Shown here one piece after another: positions 23,780 through 34,000 of a stretch of DNA of 64,000 nt. The position numbers and the translations under genes were made by a program. Position 1 is the first letter of the stretch. The number at the start of each line of letters is the position of its first letter. The notes under the pieces were generated by a model. The model searched no databases. It was not told the DNA's origin and saw only the letters and a program-made list of their open reading frames with translations. Origin of the DNA: Euphrasia confusa (lineage: Eukaryota; Streptophyta; Magnoliopsida; Lamiales; Orobanchaceae); contig OX940969.1 of NCBI GenBank assembly GCA_954870475.1, positions 25,500,073-25,564,072 of the forward strand. Reading direction: 5' to 3'.

Positions 23780-24920
23780 TGTAAGGATAAATATGTTTGG
23801 GCATTACAATGCCTTAAATGTACCTAGGCAGAAGTTGTTTTGCTAACATATTTATTTGTTTTATTCTTTCTTCACAATTTAAACTGTTGTAATCACTTGT
23901 CATATTGGTGATTTGATTTAGCATAGTTCATTAGTTGGAACGTGCTTGAAAAACAATCAACATAGAAGGTTTCTGCCGCAGCACAGCCAGGCAGTGTTAT
24001 GCCGCAAGCAGTGCAAGGCTTGGACAAGAGGTTGAGTTCAGAGAATCAAGTGAAGCATGATATAAGGGCAAGGGAATGCTGAAGTCCAGATAGTATGGAA
24101 GGCAGTGCAGTGTGACAGTGAATTCCAGAAGAACTTCAGAAGGCATCCTGCGGCAGCAGTCAAAGCAGCCTGCCCTGGTTTCTCTCAACCGCTTGTTGAC
24201 CTAGCAAAAAGAGGAAATCAGTTGGAGACTCTCACCTATAAATAGAGGACGACCCAGCTGCATTTACTTAACACTCATACAACATCTTTACACCTCCAGA
24301 AACACATTTCCTCTCTAGATCGATCATCACGCCTTTAGTGCCGCGACTTCACTTGTGAAGTTCGTCGAGCCATATGTTCTCTCGTCTCTAAGAGAGTTCT
24401 TTTGTAGTGCTGATGATCGTGACTTTAGAATAGGTGTTATCCAGTAGCTAGGTTTCATTTGTTGTTGATTGTTCATACTCTTCGGATACGATAAACACCG
24501 AGGCATACATGTGTATAGCCTTAGGTAAAATCATTTGTAAATCCAAGAGTATTCCTTTTGTAAAGACTCGTTTCTTTAATAAAGTTTCTGGCCGTAAGGC
24601 CGTTTCGTATGTGTATAATTTAAATACACATACAAATATTTAAATTCGTGTTCTTTACTTTTTCGTACGTGTGTGTGTGTTCGTTCGAAGTGATTTATTT
24701 TTATTAATTCCGCTGCTATTCATATACATATATCATATATAATTTTATCACTTAAACAATCTGATTAATCTGGATAAAATACTTAAATCAAGTAAATCAC
24801 GTAAAACGAACGATTTTTCTGTACAAGGCATCGTGCTGCGGCATACGCTGTTCTGCCGCAGAACACTGCCTTGTCTAGGCAGCGCATTTCACTGCGTTTA
24901 TTTACTGCCTACGATTTTCA
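23780..24920 (+). repeat. 5' LTR of the Sirevirus
   Basis: Begins TGTAAGG and ends GATTTTCA. It has a TATA box CTATAAATAGAGG at about 24,236 and an AATAAA polyadenylation-type signal at 24,578. CTGCCGCA words are clustered in its first third and at its 3' end. A 1,141-base copy lies at 34,001. Confidence 0.97.
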
Positions 24921-24922
24921 AG

Positions 24923-24934
24923 TGGTATCAGAGC
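24923..24934 (+). promoter_or_regulatory. primer binding site
   Basis: TGGTATCAGAGC, complementary to the 3' end of initiator methionine tRNA, lies two bases after the 5' LTR. This is the usual site in plant copia elements. Confidence 0.93.
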
Positions 24935-24986
24935 GGGCACTAGACTAACTTAGTGTTTAAGGTCCGTCTGATCACGCACACTTACA

Positions 24987-26420
24987 ATGGCAGATCCATC
25001 TTACATCGTACGAACACCGGTTGTTCTTGACGGTAGTAATTATGGATTTTGGAAAACCCGCATTGAAGCAAGGATCAAATCAATTGATCGCAGTGCGTGG
25101 CTATCCGTACTTCGAGGATGGAAACCACCTCAGGAGGAAATCCCTGAAGGCGGCAAGCTTGAAAAAGCTCCGGAGAAGTGGTCTATCGAAGAGACTGCCG
25201 CAGCTACTGCCAACGATAGGGCAAGGTGTGCCATCCTTGAATCCATCGATTGCAATATGTACAGAATTGTCAAACAATGTACTACTGCCAAACAAGTGTG
25301 GGATTTGCTGGCTCTTCATTGTGAAGGTAACAACACAGTGAAGAAAACCAAGGTCCGTATGCTTATGTCTCGTTTCGAGAACTTGCGTATGAACGAGGAC
25401 GAGACGTGCCTTCAGTACTTTGGAGAATTAATGTCCATTGTTACTGAATGTGCTGACCTTGGTTCACCCATTAGCAACCCGGCAGTGTGTAGTAAGATAA
25501 TGCGATCGATGAGTAAAAAGTTTCTGCCGAAGGTCACTGCCATAGAAGACAGCTCCATGTCAGAGGAGGACTATGTGTCATTGATGGCGATCTTCAAGAA
25601 CTATGAACTGAACCATGAAGATCGTGAAACTCACGGGAAATCACGTCCACGAAGCGACGAGAGGAACATTGCCTACACCGTGGCAGAGCCCGACGGCAGA
25701 GAACAAGGCAATAGTTCTCAAGGCAGCAGCCCCACATCTACCAATGATTTGACCGATGAAGAGATCTACGAGCTACTTGGATCTGATGGTGGCGATGACC
25801 AGTTTGCATTCCTCGCCCGGAAAATGGATGTTGTACTTGTTCGCTCGCTGAAGAAGCCGTACGATCCCCGACGAAGGAAGTTCCCGGCAAGGTCACCACA
25901 AACTCAAGATCGACGACTTGTGATCCGCCAACCAAGCACGGGATCCACCTCAAGTTCAAGTCCAAATTCAAAGGACTGGTCGAGGGTCAAGTGCCACGTA
26001 TGTCAAGGGATTGGACACTTCTCAACCGAATGCCCTTCAAAAGATCGAGGCATTGGAATTTTGAATTCCATGGTTGCGCAAGAAGATATGGAACAATATT
26101 GCCTTGAAGACTCAACCACTGCGCTTACTGCTCAACTCGAAGGCACAACCCTATCTGACGATGAAGATGACAGTCCATCCAATGTGAATGCACGACGGCA
26201 TGTTGCATTCTTTGCCTCTGCCGCAGAAACGACAGAAAGCCCTGCCGCAGAGAACTGCCTGTGCCTCACTGCCTCAGTCAATGGCTATGAATCCGAAGAG
26301 GAGACCATTCCCATTGATATTTTCATCGAGCTCAAAGAAAGTTTCGATGAGCTACGCATGAAATTTGCCCGGCAGACCAAGATGATGAAGATGCTTACAT
26401 CAACCAAAGCCGGATATTAA
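24987..26420 (+). CDS. gag: Sirevirus Gag
   Basis: A nucleocapsid precursor of 477 residues that would form cytoplasmic virus-like particles. It starts MADPSYIVRTPVVLDGSNYG with the YGFWKTRI segment typical of copia Gag (UBN2/Retrotran_gag family). A zinc knuckle CHVCQGIGHFSTEC lies near residue 337. The C-terminal part is acidic and then charged (IFIELKESFDELRMK). It ends in TAA at 26,418-26,420, and the next open frame continues in the same frame with no gap. The start is the first ATG, 52 bases after the primer site. CTGCCGCA words appear repeatedly within coding sequence. The stop may be a mutation, or pol may be expressed by readthrough; the following codons (GAA GAA) do not match the CARYYA context described for the soybean element SIRE1. 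Confidence 0.93.
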   Translation: MADPSYIVRTPVVLDGSNYGFWKTRIEARIKSIDRSAWLSVLRGWKPPQEEIPEGGKLEKAPEKWSIEETAAATANDRARCAILESIDCNMYRIVKQCTTAKQVWDLLALHCEGNNTVKKTKVRMLMSRFENLRMNEDETCLQYFGELMSIVTECADLGSPISNPAVCSKIMRSMSKKFLPKVTAIEDSSMSEEDYVSLMAIFKNYELNHEDRETHGKSRPRSDERNIAYTVAEPDGREQGNSSQGSSPTSTNDLTDEEIYELLGSDGGDDQFAFLARKMDVVLVRSLKKPYDPRRRKFPARSPQTQDRRLVIRQPSTGSTSSSSPNSKDWSRVKCHVCQGIGHFSTECPSKDRGIGILNSMVAQEDMEQYCLEDSTTALTAQLEGTTLSDDEDDSPSNVNARRHVAFFASAAETTESPAAENCLCLTASVNGYESEEETIPIDIFIELKESFDELRMKFARQTKMMKMLTSTKAGY

Positions 26421-29400
26421 GAAGAAGTGAAGAAGCAGGCCATGGCAATTGAACAAATGCTCGTAGAAAAGAACACCTTTGAAGAACGTTTGAAGAAGCT
26501 AGATGTTCAGCTCACTAGAAAAGATTTAGAGGCCGAAAAACTAAAAATTGATTTTAATCGTGTAAATGAAAAACTCGAAGTTGCAAATAATACTTTTGTA
26601 AAACTGAACACGGCAACAACAAAATTAGATGCAATAATGAGTATTTCACATGTTGAACGGGAAGGCCTCGGACATCAAAAGGTTGTAGATGCCGTTTTTC
26701 CAAAGAAAAACTCAACGGACATGGCATTTGTAAAGGCATCAAATGACGATTCAAACGCTGCCGCACAATCCTCAACTCCAAAAAGGGATGAACAAACCGA
26801 AGGCAAGGCCACTGCCCCAGCAAAAGACTGCCGCAGAAGGCCGAAGCAAAGGCAGGCACCATCAGGCAGGATGAAGACAAGGAAGCCCCTGCCTAAGCAA
26901 CATTTTAAATCGAAGAGACGATATGTTTGCCACTACTGCCTTGTACCTGGTCACATTCGACCTTTCTGTTGGAGACGCGAAGAGGACCAAGCAAGAGGAT
27001 TTTACTTTCACTCCAACGCTGGACCACGGCATCCCAAATTTTTCGCACACTCTATGTCTTCACGATATTCTATCAAAAAGAAGGCAACGACGATACGCAA
27101 ATGGGTGCCCAAAACTAAACTCTCTTCTAATGTTTGTTTTTCAGATCCCTCCAATGACTCCTCTGCCACATCAAATGCCATCCAAAGTGCTGAAACATGC
27201 AATGTTATCTTCACTGCCCTCAAAGCTACCAAAGATGATAAGTGGTACTTCGATAGCGGATGCTCGCGGCACATGACCGGAAATAGTGATCACCTCATCA
27301 ACTACAAAGTTTTTCACGGAGGAGAGGTCACATTTGGAGGAGGGTCCAGTGGTTCAATAATTGGCCGAGGCACATTAAATGTGAAAGGGCTGCCGAAGCT
27401 ACAACAAGTGCTTCATGTTGAAGGCCTCATCACGAATCTCATAAGCATAAGTCAACTATGCGATGAAGGCATGAATGTAAAGTTTACTCACCAAATGTGT
27501 GAAGTGTTTGATAGTGCATGGAACCCACTCATTCAGGGGGAGCGTTCCAAGGCAAACAATTGCTATTCCATTGGAGAAACATGCCTCACTGCACAAGTCA
27601 AAGATGACATTGACCTATGGCATCAAAAACTTGGACACACAAGTCTTGGGAATTTAGAGCGTCTAATCAAGCTAAATGCTGTTCGTGGACTTCCAGCTCT
27701 CCCAAAAATCCAGAAGACAACATGTGGATATTGCAAACAAGGAAAAATGACTCGTACAAGTCATCCAGCAATACCTGCCGCAGGACAGTCTGATGCCTCT
27801 GCCGCAGGACCTGCCAACTCCAAGGCAGAACTGTATCAAAAGCAAACCAAATGCTTTGATCTCCTCCACATGGATTTAATGGGACCAATCGAGACGAGGA
27901 GCCACTCTGGAAAACGCTACGTACTTGTCGTAGTGGATGATTTCTCAAGATATACTTGGGTGCGTTTTCTCCAAGACAAGAGTGAGACATTTGATGAGGT
28001 GTCCAAGCTAATCAGGTGGATAAAGACCAATCATGAAGCCTCAGTAAAGAGAATAAGAAGTGACCATGGCACCGAGTTTGAAAACCAACGGCTTTCTCGT
28101 TTTTGTGACGCGCATGGCATTGCCCAAGAATTTTCTGCCCCCATAACACCGCAACAAAACGGCGTGGCTGAAAGGAAGAACCGAACCCTCAAGGAAATGG
28201 CGTGTACCATGCTGATCGCCAAGGGCCTAAGCAAGCAATTTTGGGCAGAAGCATTCAATGCCGCATGCCATATCCTGAACCGCATCAGCATACGCTCAGG
28301 AACAACAAAAACGGCTTATGAAATCTTGAACAATAGGAAACCTAATTTAAAATACTTTCATGTTTTTGGGTCTGTTTGTTATGTTTTAAATGATAGGGAA
28401 CCTAGATCGAAACTTGATCCAAAATCCCTTAAAGGATTATTTGTTGGATACTCTAGGAATAGTCATGCCTATCGTATTTTTATCATACAAACTAGAACCA
28501 TCATTGAATCTGTGAATGTTGATTTTGATGATTTTAGTCGACTCAGGAAACCTAAAGAAGAAGATGTGAAAGGTTTGCTCGAGCCTGCCGCAGTAGCAGA
28601 AGTTGAAGGCAGTATCACACCTGCGCAGCCTACTGCCGCACCTACTGGCTCGAATGATGATGCTCAACCTTCAACAGCATCTCCTGAGCAATCAAACGAT
28701 GATAGCACCCCACATCAATCAGATTCATCTGATGGTGAAGAGGAATCAAACCAACGACGAAGGGATCCCCCAAGGCATGTTGTCCGAAACCACCCTTCGA
28801 GTCAAATGTTGGCCAGACGCATGAGAGTTCATCCGTATATCAACTACCGCAACATGACCAAGAACATAAGCATGTCTGCCACATGCGTTGAAATAGGCAT
28901 TACCTCGTATCTCTCAACGATCGAACCAAAGAATGCCAAAGAAGCATTGGCCGATGAATTTTGGTTTATGGCAATGCAAGAAGAGATGAACGAGTTTGAA
29001 AGAAACAAAGTTTGGAAGCTCATTCCTCGTCCCCAAAACAAAAATATCATCGGGACAAAGTGGATATTTAAGAATAAGTCGAATGAGCACGGGCAGGTTG
29101 TACGCAACAAGGCAAGGCTGGTGGCGCAAGGCTATACGCAAGTTGAAGGCATCGATTTCGATGAAACTTTTGCCCCCGTAGCACGCATGGAGTCCATTCG
29201 TCTACTCATTGCCATTGCATGCCACCTCAACATCACCTTACATCAAATGGATGTGAAGGCAGCGTTCCTCAACGGCATACTTGAAGAGGAGGCATATGTT
29301 GCACAACCAAAGGGCTTCGAAGATCCGAAACATCCTGACCATGTGTATCAACTGCACAAGGCATTGTACGGCCTAAAACAAGCTCCTAGAGCTTGGTATG

Positions 29401-30449
29401 GATGCCTAACTGATTTTCTACTCAGTTTTGGATTCACCCGAGGCACTGCCGACAAGACCCTGTTTGTCAAATTCAATTATTCCAAAATTTTAATTGCTCA
29501 AATTTATGTAGATGATATTGTTTTTGGATCCACATGTGAGAACATGCTTAAGGCATTTACCTCTGCCATGGCATCAAAATTTGAGATGAGCATGGTAGGA
29601 GAACTAACTCATTTTTTAGGGCTCCATATCAAGCAATCATCAACTGGAACTTTCATCTCACAAGCTTCATATGCTAAGAATCTCATCAAGAGATTCCAAC
29701 TTGAAGGATCCAAGCCCATGAAAACACCTATGGGCTCAACGGACAAAATCTCCCGAGGCACCGATACTGCCGCAGTGGATCAGACACTCTACCGATCCAT
29801 GATAGGGAGTTTGATTTATCTTACGGCAACTAGACCAGATATCATGTATAGCGTTTGTTTATATGCCAGGTTTCAAGCTGATCCAAGGGAAGAACACTTG
29901 AAGGCAGTCAAACGCATCATACGCTACGTTGCCGCATCAGTTGAGTTAGGCATTTGGTATACCAAAGATACCACCACCGATTTAGTCGGATTTTCAGATG
30001 CCGACTGGGCAGGAGACACGGAGGAACGCAAGAGTACAAGCGGAGGATGTTGCTTTCTTGGAAACAACATTATTTCATGGCAAAGCCGCAAGCAAAACTG
30101 CATTTCTCTATCCACTGCCGAATCAGAATATATTGCCGCAGGGAGTTGCTGTACCCAACTGATTTGGTTGAAGCACATGCTTGATGACTACCACCTGGAT
30201 AGCAATGGTCTTACACTCTACTGCGACAATACGAGTGCCATAAATATCAGCCATAATCCAGTGCAGCACTCAAGAACCAAACACATCAGCATAAGGCATC
30301 ATTTCATACGAGACTTGGTGGAAAAACGCCTTTTAAGGATTGATCACATCCCGACAGAGAAGCAAATAGCTGACATCTTCACCAAGCCATTGGACTCAGA
30401 ACGCTTCACTGCCTTAAGAAATTCTTTGTGCATGTGCACCATGCCTTAG
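26421..30449 (+). CDS. pol: Sirevirus Pol (protease, integrase, reverse transcriptase, RNase H)
   Basis: About 1,340 residues open from directly after the Gag stop, in the same frame, to TAG at 30,447. Domains in order, counted from 26,427: a coiled-coil-like start, a zinc knuckle CHYCLVPGHIRPFC (about 167), protease FDSGCSRHMTG (about 274), and integrase HHCC finger (HQKLGH, CGYC; about 398-436). The integrase core has acidic residues in HMDLMGP, RSDHGTEFEN and NGVAERKN (about 481, 545, 581). Reverse transcriptase follows with KARLVAQGY and YVDDIVFG (about 1,027), then RNase H with SDADWAGD, STAESEY and YCDNTSA (from about 1,190). All catalytic motifs look intact. There is no ATG directly after the stop, so expression needs readthrough, reinitiation or a repaired sister copy. 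Confidence 0.93.
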   Translation, partial: EEVKKQAMAIEQMLVEKNTFEERLKKLDVQLTRKDLEAEKLKIDFNRVNEKLEVANNTFVKLNTATTKLDAIMSISHVEREGLGHQKVVDAVFPKKNSTDMAFVKASNDDSNAAAQSSTPKRDEQTEGKATAPAKDCRRRPKQRQAPSGRMKTRKPLPKQHFKSKRRYVCHYCLVPGHIRPFCWRREEDQARGFYFHSNAGPRHPKFFAHSMSSRYSIKKKATTIRKWVPKTKLSSNVCFSDPSNDSSATSNAIQSAETCNVIFTALKATKDDKWYFDSGCSRHMTGNSDHLINYKVFHGGEVTFGGGSSGSIIGRGTLNVKGLPKLQQVLHVEGLITNLISISQLCDEGMNVKFTHQMCEVFDSAWNPLIQGERSKANNCYSIGETCLTAQVKDDIDLWHQKLGHTSLGNLERLIKLNAVRGLPALPKIQKTTCGYCKQGKMTRTSHPAIPAAGQSDASAAGPANSKAELYQKQTKCFDLLHMDLMGPIETRSHSGKRYVLVVVDDFSRYTWVRFLQDKSETFDEVSKLIRWIKTNHEASVKRIRSDHGTEFENQRLSRFCDAHGIAQEFSAPITPQQNGVAERKNRTLKEMACTMLIAKGLSKQFWAEAFNAACHILNRISIRSGTTKTAYEILNNRKPNLKYFHVFGSVCYVLNDREPRSKLDPKSLKGLFVGYSRNSHAYRIFIIQTRTIIESVNVDFDDFSRLRKPKEEDVKGLLEPAAVAEVEGSITPAQPTAAPTGSNDDAQPSTASPEQSNDDSTPHQSDSSDGEEESNQRRRDPPRHVVRNHPSSQMLARRMRVHPYINYRNMTKNISMSATCVEIGITSYLSTIEPKNAKEALADEFWFMAMQEEMNEFERNKVWKLIPRPQNKNIIGTKWIFKNKSNEHGQVVRNKARLVAQGYTQVEGIDFDETFAPVARMESIRLLIAIACHLNITLHQMDVKAAFLNGILEEEAYVAQPKGFEDPKHPDHVYQLHKALYGLKQAPRAWYGCLTDFLLSFGFTRGTADKTLFVKFNYSKILIAQIYVDDIVFGSTCENMLKAFTSAMASKFEMSMVGELTHFLGLHIKQSSTGTFISQASYAKNLIKRFQLEGSKPMKTPMGSTDKISRGTDTAAVDQTLYRSMIGSLIYLTATRPDIMYSVCLYARFQADPREEHLKAVKRIIRYVAASVELGIWYTKDTTTDLVGFSDADWAGDTEERKSTSGGCCFLGNNIISWQSRKQNCISLSTAESEYIAAGSCCTQLIWLKHMLDDYHLDSNGLTLYCDNTSAINISHNPVQHSRTKHISIRHHFIRDLVEKRLLRIDHIPTEKQIADIFTKPLDSERFTALRNSLCMCTMP

Positions 30450-30802
30450 ATGCTGATCTGCATCATGCTGCCGCATTGTCATGCCTACTGAACCTCTGCC
30501 ACAGCATTCTGCCTTAGTCAATTTGTGAGTTTAAAATTTTCCGAAGGAAGAGAAAATACCCAAACCACTTTAGGCAACATGGTCAAACCCATATACATGT
30601 AATTAATACGAAATGGGTTGAGATACTATGTACTAGGTGACCTAAGTATTTAATAATCTCATTGTTGACATGGCATTATACCTAAGTAGAGTAGAAGTAC
30701 TTACGATGCAGCATGATGTTCCATTAGGATTAGATTGTTGTTACTCTTTTCCTAATTTTGCTTTGTAAGCTTTGATGTTTCACACCACAAAAATATTTTA
30801 CT

Positions 30803-30839
<37 letters not shown>

Positions 30840-31309
30840 ATGAAAAATAGAAAAAGAAAATAGTCTAAAAACAGAAAAAGAGAATATTAAAAACAGAAAA
30901 AGAATATATTAAAAAAAAAAAAGGATTTTTGTGTTTCATTTTCTGGCAACGACCTGCCGCAGAGCAATGCCCCACTTGACCGTTGGGTAGCACTCGAGTG
31001 TGCGGCAGGCGACGGTTCAACTTCTGAAAAGTAACCGTTGCCCATCCCATCAACTGCCATACGTTTTTCACTCCACATAAAACTCTTTCAAGTTTTATTT
31101 TCTTTCTTATTTACTGAAATTCAAAAGTCCTAATCCTATTTCAACTCTATCTTCTCCATCTATATCGATCAAAAGAGAGTTTGAAATTTCGGAAATTCTA
31201 AATCCCTAATTTTTCTATCGAACGCACAATATAAAGCCCCATCCTCTTACGTTCGATTGTTTGTGCTCTTTTTCTAAAACCCTAATTGATTATCGAGTAT
31301 TTGAAATCA
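30450..31309 (+). other. pol-ORF3 spacer with TATA-like leader
   Basis: Contains a 27-base A-run (30,808-30,834) and A-rich repeats. Towards the right it has leader-like sequence: TATAAAG at 31,231-31,237 and AAACCCTAATTG just before the ORF3 ATG. This resembles a plant promoter and 5' leader, so ORF3 may have its own transcript. Inferred. Confidence 0.45.
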
Positions 31310-33577
31310 ATGGCTGGCGCATCTCCAATCCCAAATCCGTTCGCCCGCTACTTCGAGGACCCTCGATTTCTGGAGCTGGTCAGAGAAGTTCGCCCCAACG
31401 CAACTATGGACGACCTCAACGAAGGTGATTCGCTGCACGCCATCAACCGCCTCAAAGCTCTCAACGCCGCCGCCGCCACTGCCGCCGCGTCGCAACAGCC
31501 ATCCCTCTCTCCAGAATCGCCGCCGATCGATGTCGGTGAAGGACCAGGTAAGGCTTCTCCCATGAACATCTCCCCGGATCATGATGCAGGGGGAGAAACT
31601 GCCGCAGAAGAAGGACTTGCCGCAGAGGATGAGCCTATTCCCCTACAGATCATACTCCCTGGTTTCAGCCATTCTGAGCCATCCCAAACTCCGCGATCAC
31701 CGGTGGTCATTTCAGGAGTTGATGATGTGCTTGCATACGAGGATGCCCAGAATGAAAGATCCCTCAACACTTCTGATTTTAAGGGCCTTTACACTCCTGA
31801 GCCTTCTGCTACTGCCGCATCATCTGCCCTTCCATAGGCAGACACTGAAGTGCAGCAGCAAGGCAAAAGCATGCCTTACAACAGGAGGGATGATGCTGAT
31901 GATTTTGACTACCACGAGCTCTACGACAACTACCCTTCTACTAAAAAGACCAAGGATCGCAAACCGACTCCTTACCCTTCTGCAAATCCACCCTCTGACG
32001 AGGAAGATTCCGGCCACTCCAGCCAGCAGCAGCACGATGCCGTAGATGGCTCTGAAACAGAATCTGACCCACTGCTGCAGGATCTTGCCTCAAGGAAGCG
32101 CAAGAAGAAGCAGGTGCCCCTTCCTCCTCGCCGGCCGTCCACCAGATCCGCCACTGCCAAAGGCAAAGGCCCGGCTCTGCCCCCTACCTCAATGGAAAAT
32201 CCCATTGATGTTGAGACCACCGCCGCCAAGAAGTCCCGCAAGGGAAAGAGTGTTGCTGTCGCTTCAAAAACTGACAGCTCACACAGTGGTGATGCCGCAG
32301 CACAACCCGCTGCGAAGAAAGGTGGCAAGGCACCAAAAATTGATGCCCCCAAGGAGGACTCGGATTCTGACATGAAATCCGGGAAGGGTTATTCGAGGCG
32401 ATTCTGGTCGGAACGTCGTTCAGTGATTGGGCCCCAGTTCTACTCCAACAAGCCTATTCAACCTGACCGTGGTGGTGACTTGTCAACCTGTGCCAAACAT
32501 AAAGTTGACAGGTTCCTGAAGAAGATGAAGTTGGTCAAGGCAGTATCCTACGCAGCACCCTACTGCGAGGATTTGGTGCGCGATTTTTATGCTAACTTGC
32601 GTCCCTGCTTTGGTGATGATGGATCCAGAGGCTACGGCAAGGTGTACATGCGTGAAAAGATCTTTAACTTCACCCCTGCCGCAATAAATGCCTTCTTGGA
32701 GCGCTCTGATGTCGAGTATCCTGCCGCAATTGCTGACCCCACCATTGCCGCAGTGTCTCACCGCCTGACCAGATCACCACCTGATGCTGCCAACAACATT
32801 CCTTGCTCAAAACTCTCTTCTTTTTACTACTTTTTGTTCACTGTTGCCAGGCACAACTGGATTCCCACTACGAATGTGCATTTCGTGCACACCCAAATGG
32901 GGGAAGTCTTGTTTTACCTTGGTGCAGGTAGGCAGGTGAACTTGGGAGAGCTCATTTTTGAGAAGATTGCTTCACAGGCAGAAAACATTACCCAGACGCA
33001 GAGCCTTGCGTTCCCATCACTGATCTGGGAAATGTTGAAGATCCAAGGGCTCCCACACAACAGTGCTGATCTTCTGACCTCTGTGCCGCAACCTTACAAG
33101 TTGTCTGTTCGGGAGTACAATGATCTGCCCTGGACTGGTTTTCATGCCACTGCCGCAGTGCCTCCCACTCCAGCTCAAAAGAAGACACCCAAGCTGCCGC
33201 AGACTGCTGCCCCAAGCTCATCTGCCCAACAGCCTAATATTCATGCTCGTGTCCAGGCATTTGCAGAACAAACTGCTGCAAGTCATATGGTCATTATGCA
33301 GGATTACATGGCCAAGGCACTTGTGGATGCTATCACTTTCTTCCTTGAAGAAGAGGGCATTTCTCCACAAAAAGGGGGAGTACCAGCAGCCGAGGCCAAA
33401 GTGGCAAGGAGCACTGTGTTGAAGATGTTGAAGAAGCGCATTGATGAGGACATCAAGGAGGTTGAAGCTGAAGAAGCTGCAGAGATGGAAGCTGCCGCAG
33501 CAGAGAAGGCTGCCGCAGACACTGCAGCAGAGATTGATGGTGAAGAGCGTGGATCGTCACCCGAGCACGATGATTGA
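31310..33577 (+). pseudogene. Sirevirus third ORF, 'putative plant transposon protein' domain (env-like position), one in-frame stop
   Basis: From ATG 31,310 (MAGASPIPNPFARYFEDPRF) the frame runs 175 codons to TAG at 31,835-31,837. It then continues in the same frame to TGA at 33,575, 755 coding triplets in all. The N-terminal part is Ala/Pro/acidic and low in complexity, and a Lys/Ser-rich basic stretch follows. A folded block at about 32,390-33,130 contains CEDLVRDFYANLRPCF, GKVYMREKIFNFTPAAINAF and HNWIPTTNVHFVHTQMGEVL. These fit the domain (PF20167-like) common in plant retroelement-encoded proteins of unknown function. An Ala/Glu-rich, probably coiled-coil tail follows. It sits where Sireviruses carry their env-like gene. 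I see no convincing signal peptide or transmembrane segment, so an envelope role is not supported. The TAG context (GCA GAC) does not match known suppression sites. Confidence 0.75.
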
Positions 33578-34000
33578 AGAACCTGAAGGATTGCAGTTCT
33601 CAAGACCCGAAGAAATATTATTTCTTCTTTTGATTTAGTGTTTATTTGCTCTGAACAATTTACTTAATTTCTGCTATTTGGTTATTTGTTTTTGAACAAT
33701 TGTTTAAGTTTTTATTTGGTTTGAACAATGTTTAATTTAAGTGTTTTTTTTTCCTTTAAAAAAAATTGGTGTGTTATTTAGAGGCTTACTTAGTTTAACT
33801 TGTTTTTTTGTTCTATTAGTTAGATATCAAATAAATTTTTGTTCTACTTAGGAAGTATCAACTAAGGGGGAGTTTCATTGCCTTAGTTGTTTGTCAAGAT
33901 AAATGTCATATACTTCTAAGTCAGATGTATTTCATTGAGGGGGAGTGCTCATTGCGCTGCTGCCTCATGGTTTTGTGAAGAAAGATAAAAAGGGGGAGTT
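33578..34000 (+). promoter_or_regulatory. ORF3-LTR spacer with multiple polypurine tracts
   Basis: Three GGGGGAG tracts occur: AAGGGGGAG at about 33,864, GAGGGGGAG at about 33,937, and AAAAAGGGGGAG at about 33,987 directly before the 3' LTR. The last is the functional plus-strand primer position. Repeated tracts are typical of Sireviruses. Confidence 0.85.

Noticed and set aside
23997..24188. Short minus-strand frames in both LTRs (also 34,218-34,409)
   Set aside because: They occur identically in both LTRs, lack homology and overlap the promoter region.
24987..30449. Gag and Pol as a single intact fusion
   Set aside because: They share a frame but a TAA at 26,418-26,420 separates them, so they are annotated apart.
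30808..30834. 27-base A-run as the poly(A) tail of a retroposed gene at pol-ORF3
   Set aside because: It lies inside the Sirevirus between pol and ORF3 with no target duplication around it and more A-rich repeats following; a tail cannot be shown.
31310..33577. Sirevirus ORF3 as a true envelope gene
   Set aside because: Position fits, but I see no clear signal peptide, cleavage site or transmembrane segment; the visible domain is of the plant-transposon-protein type.
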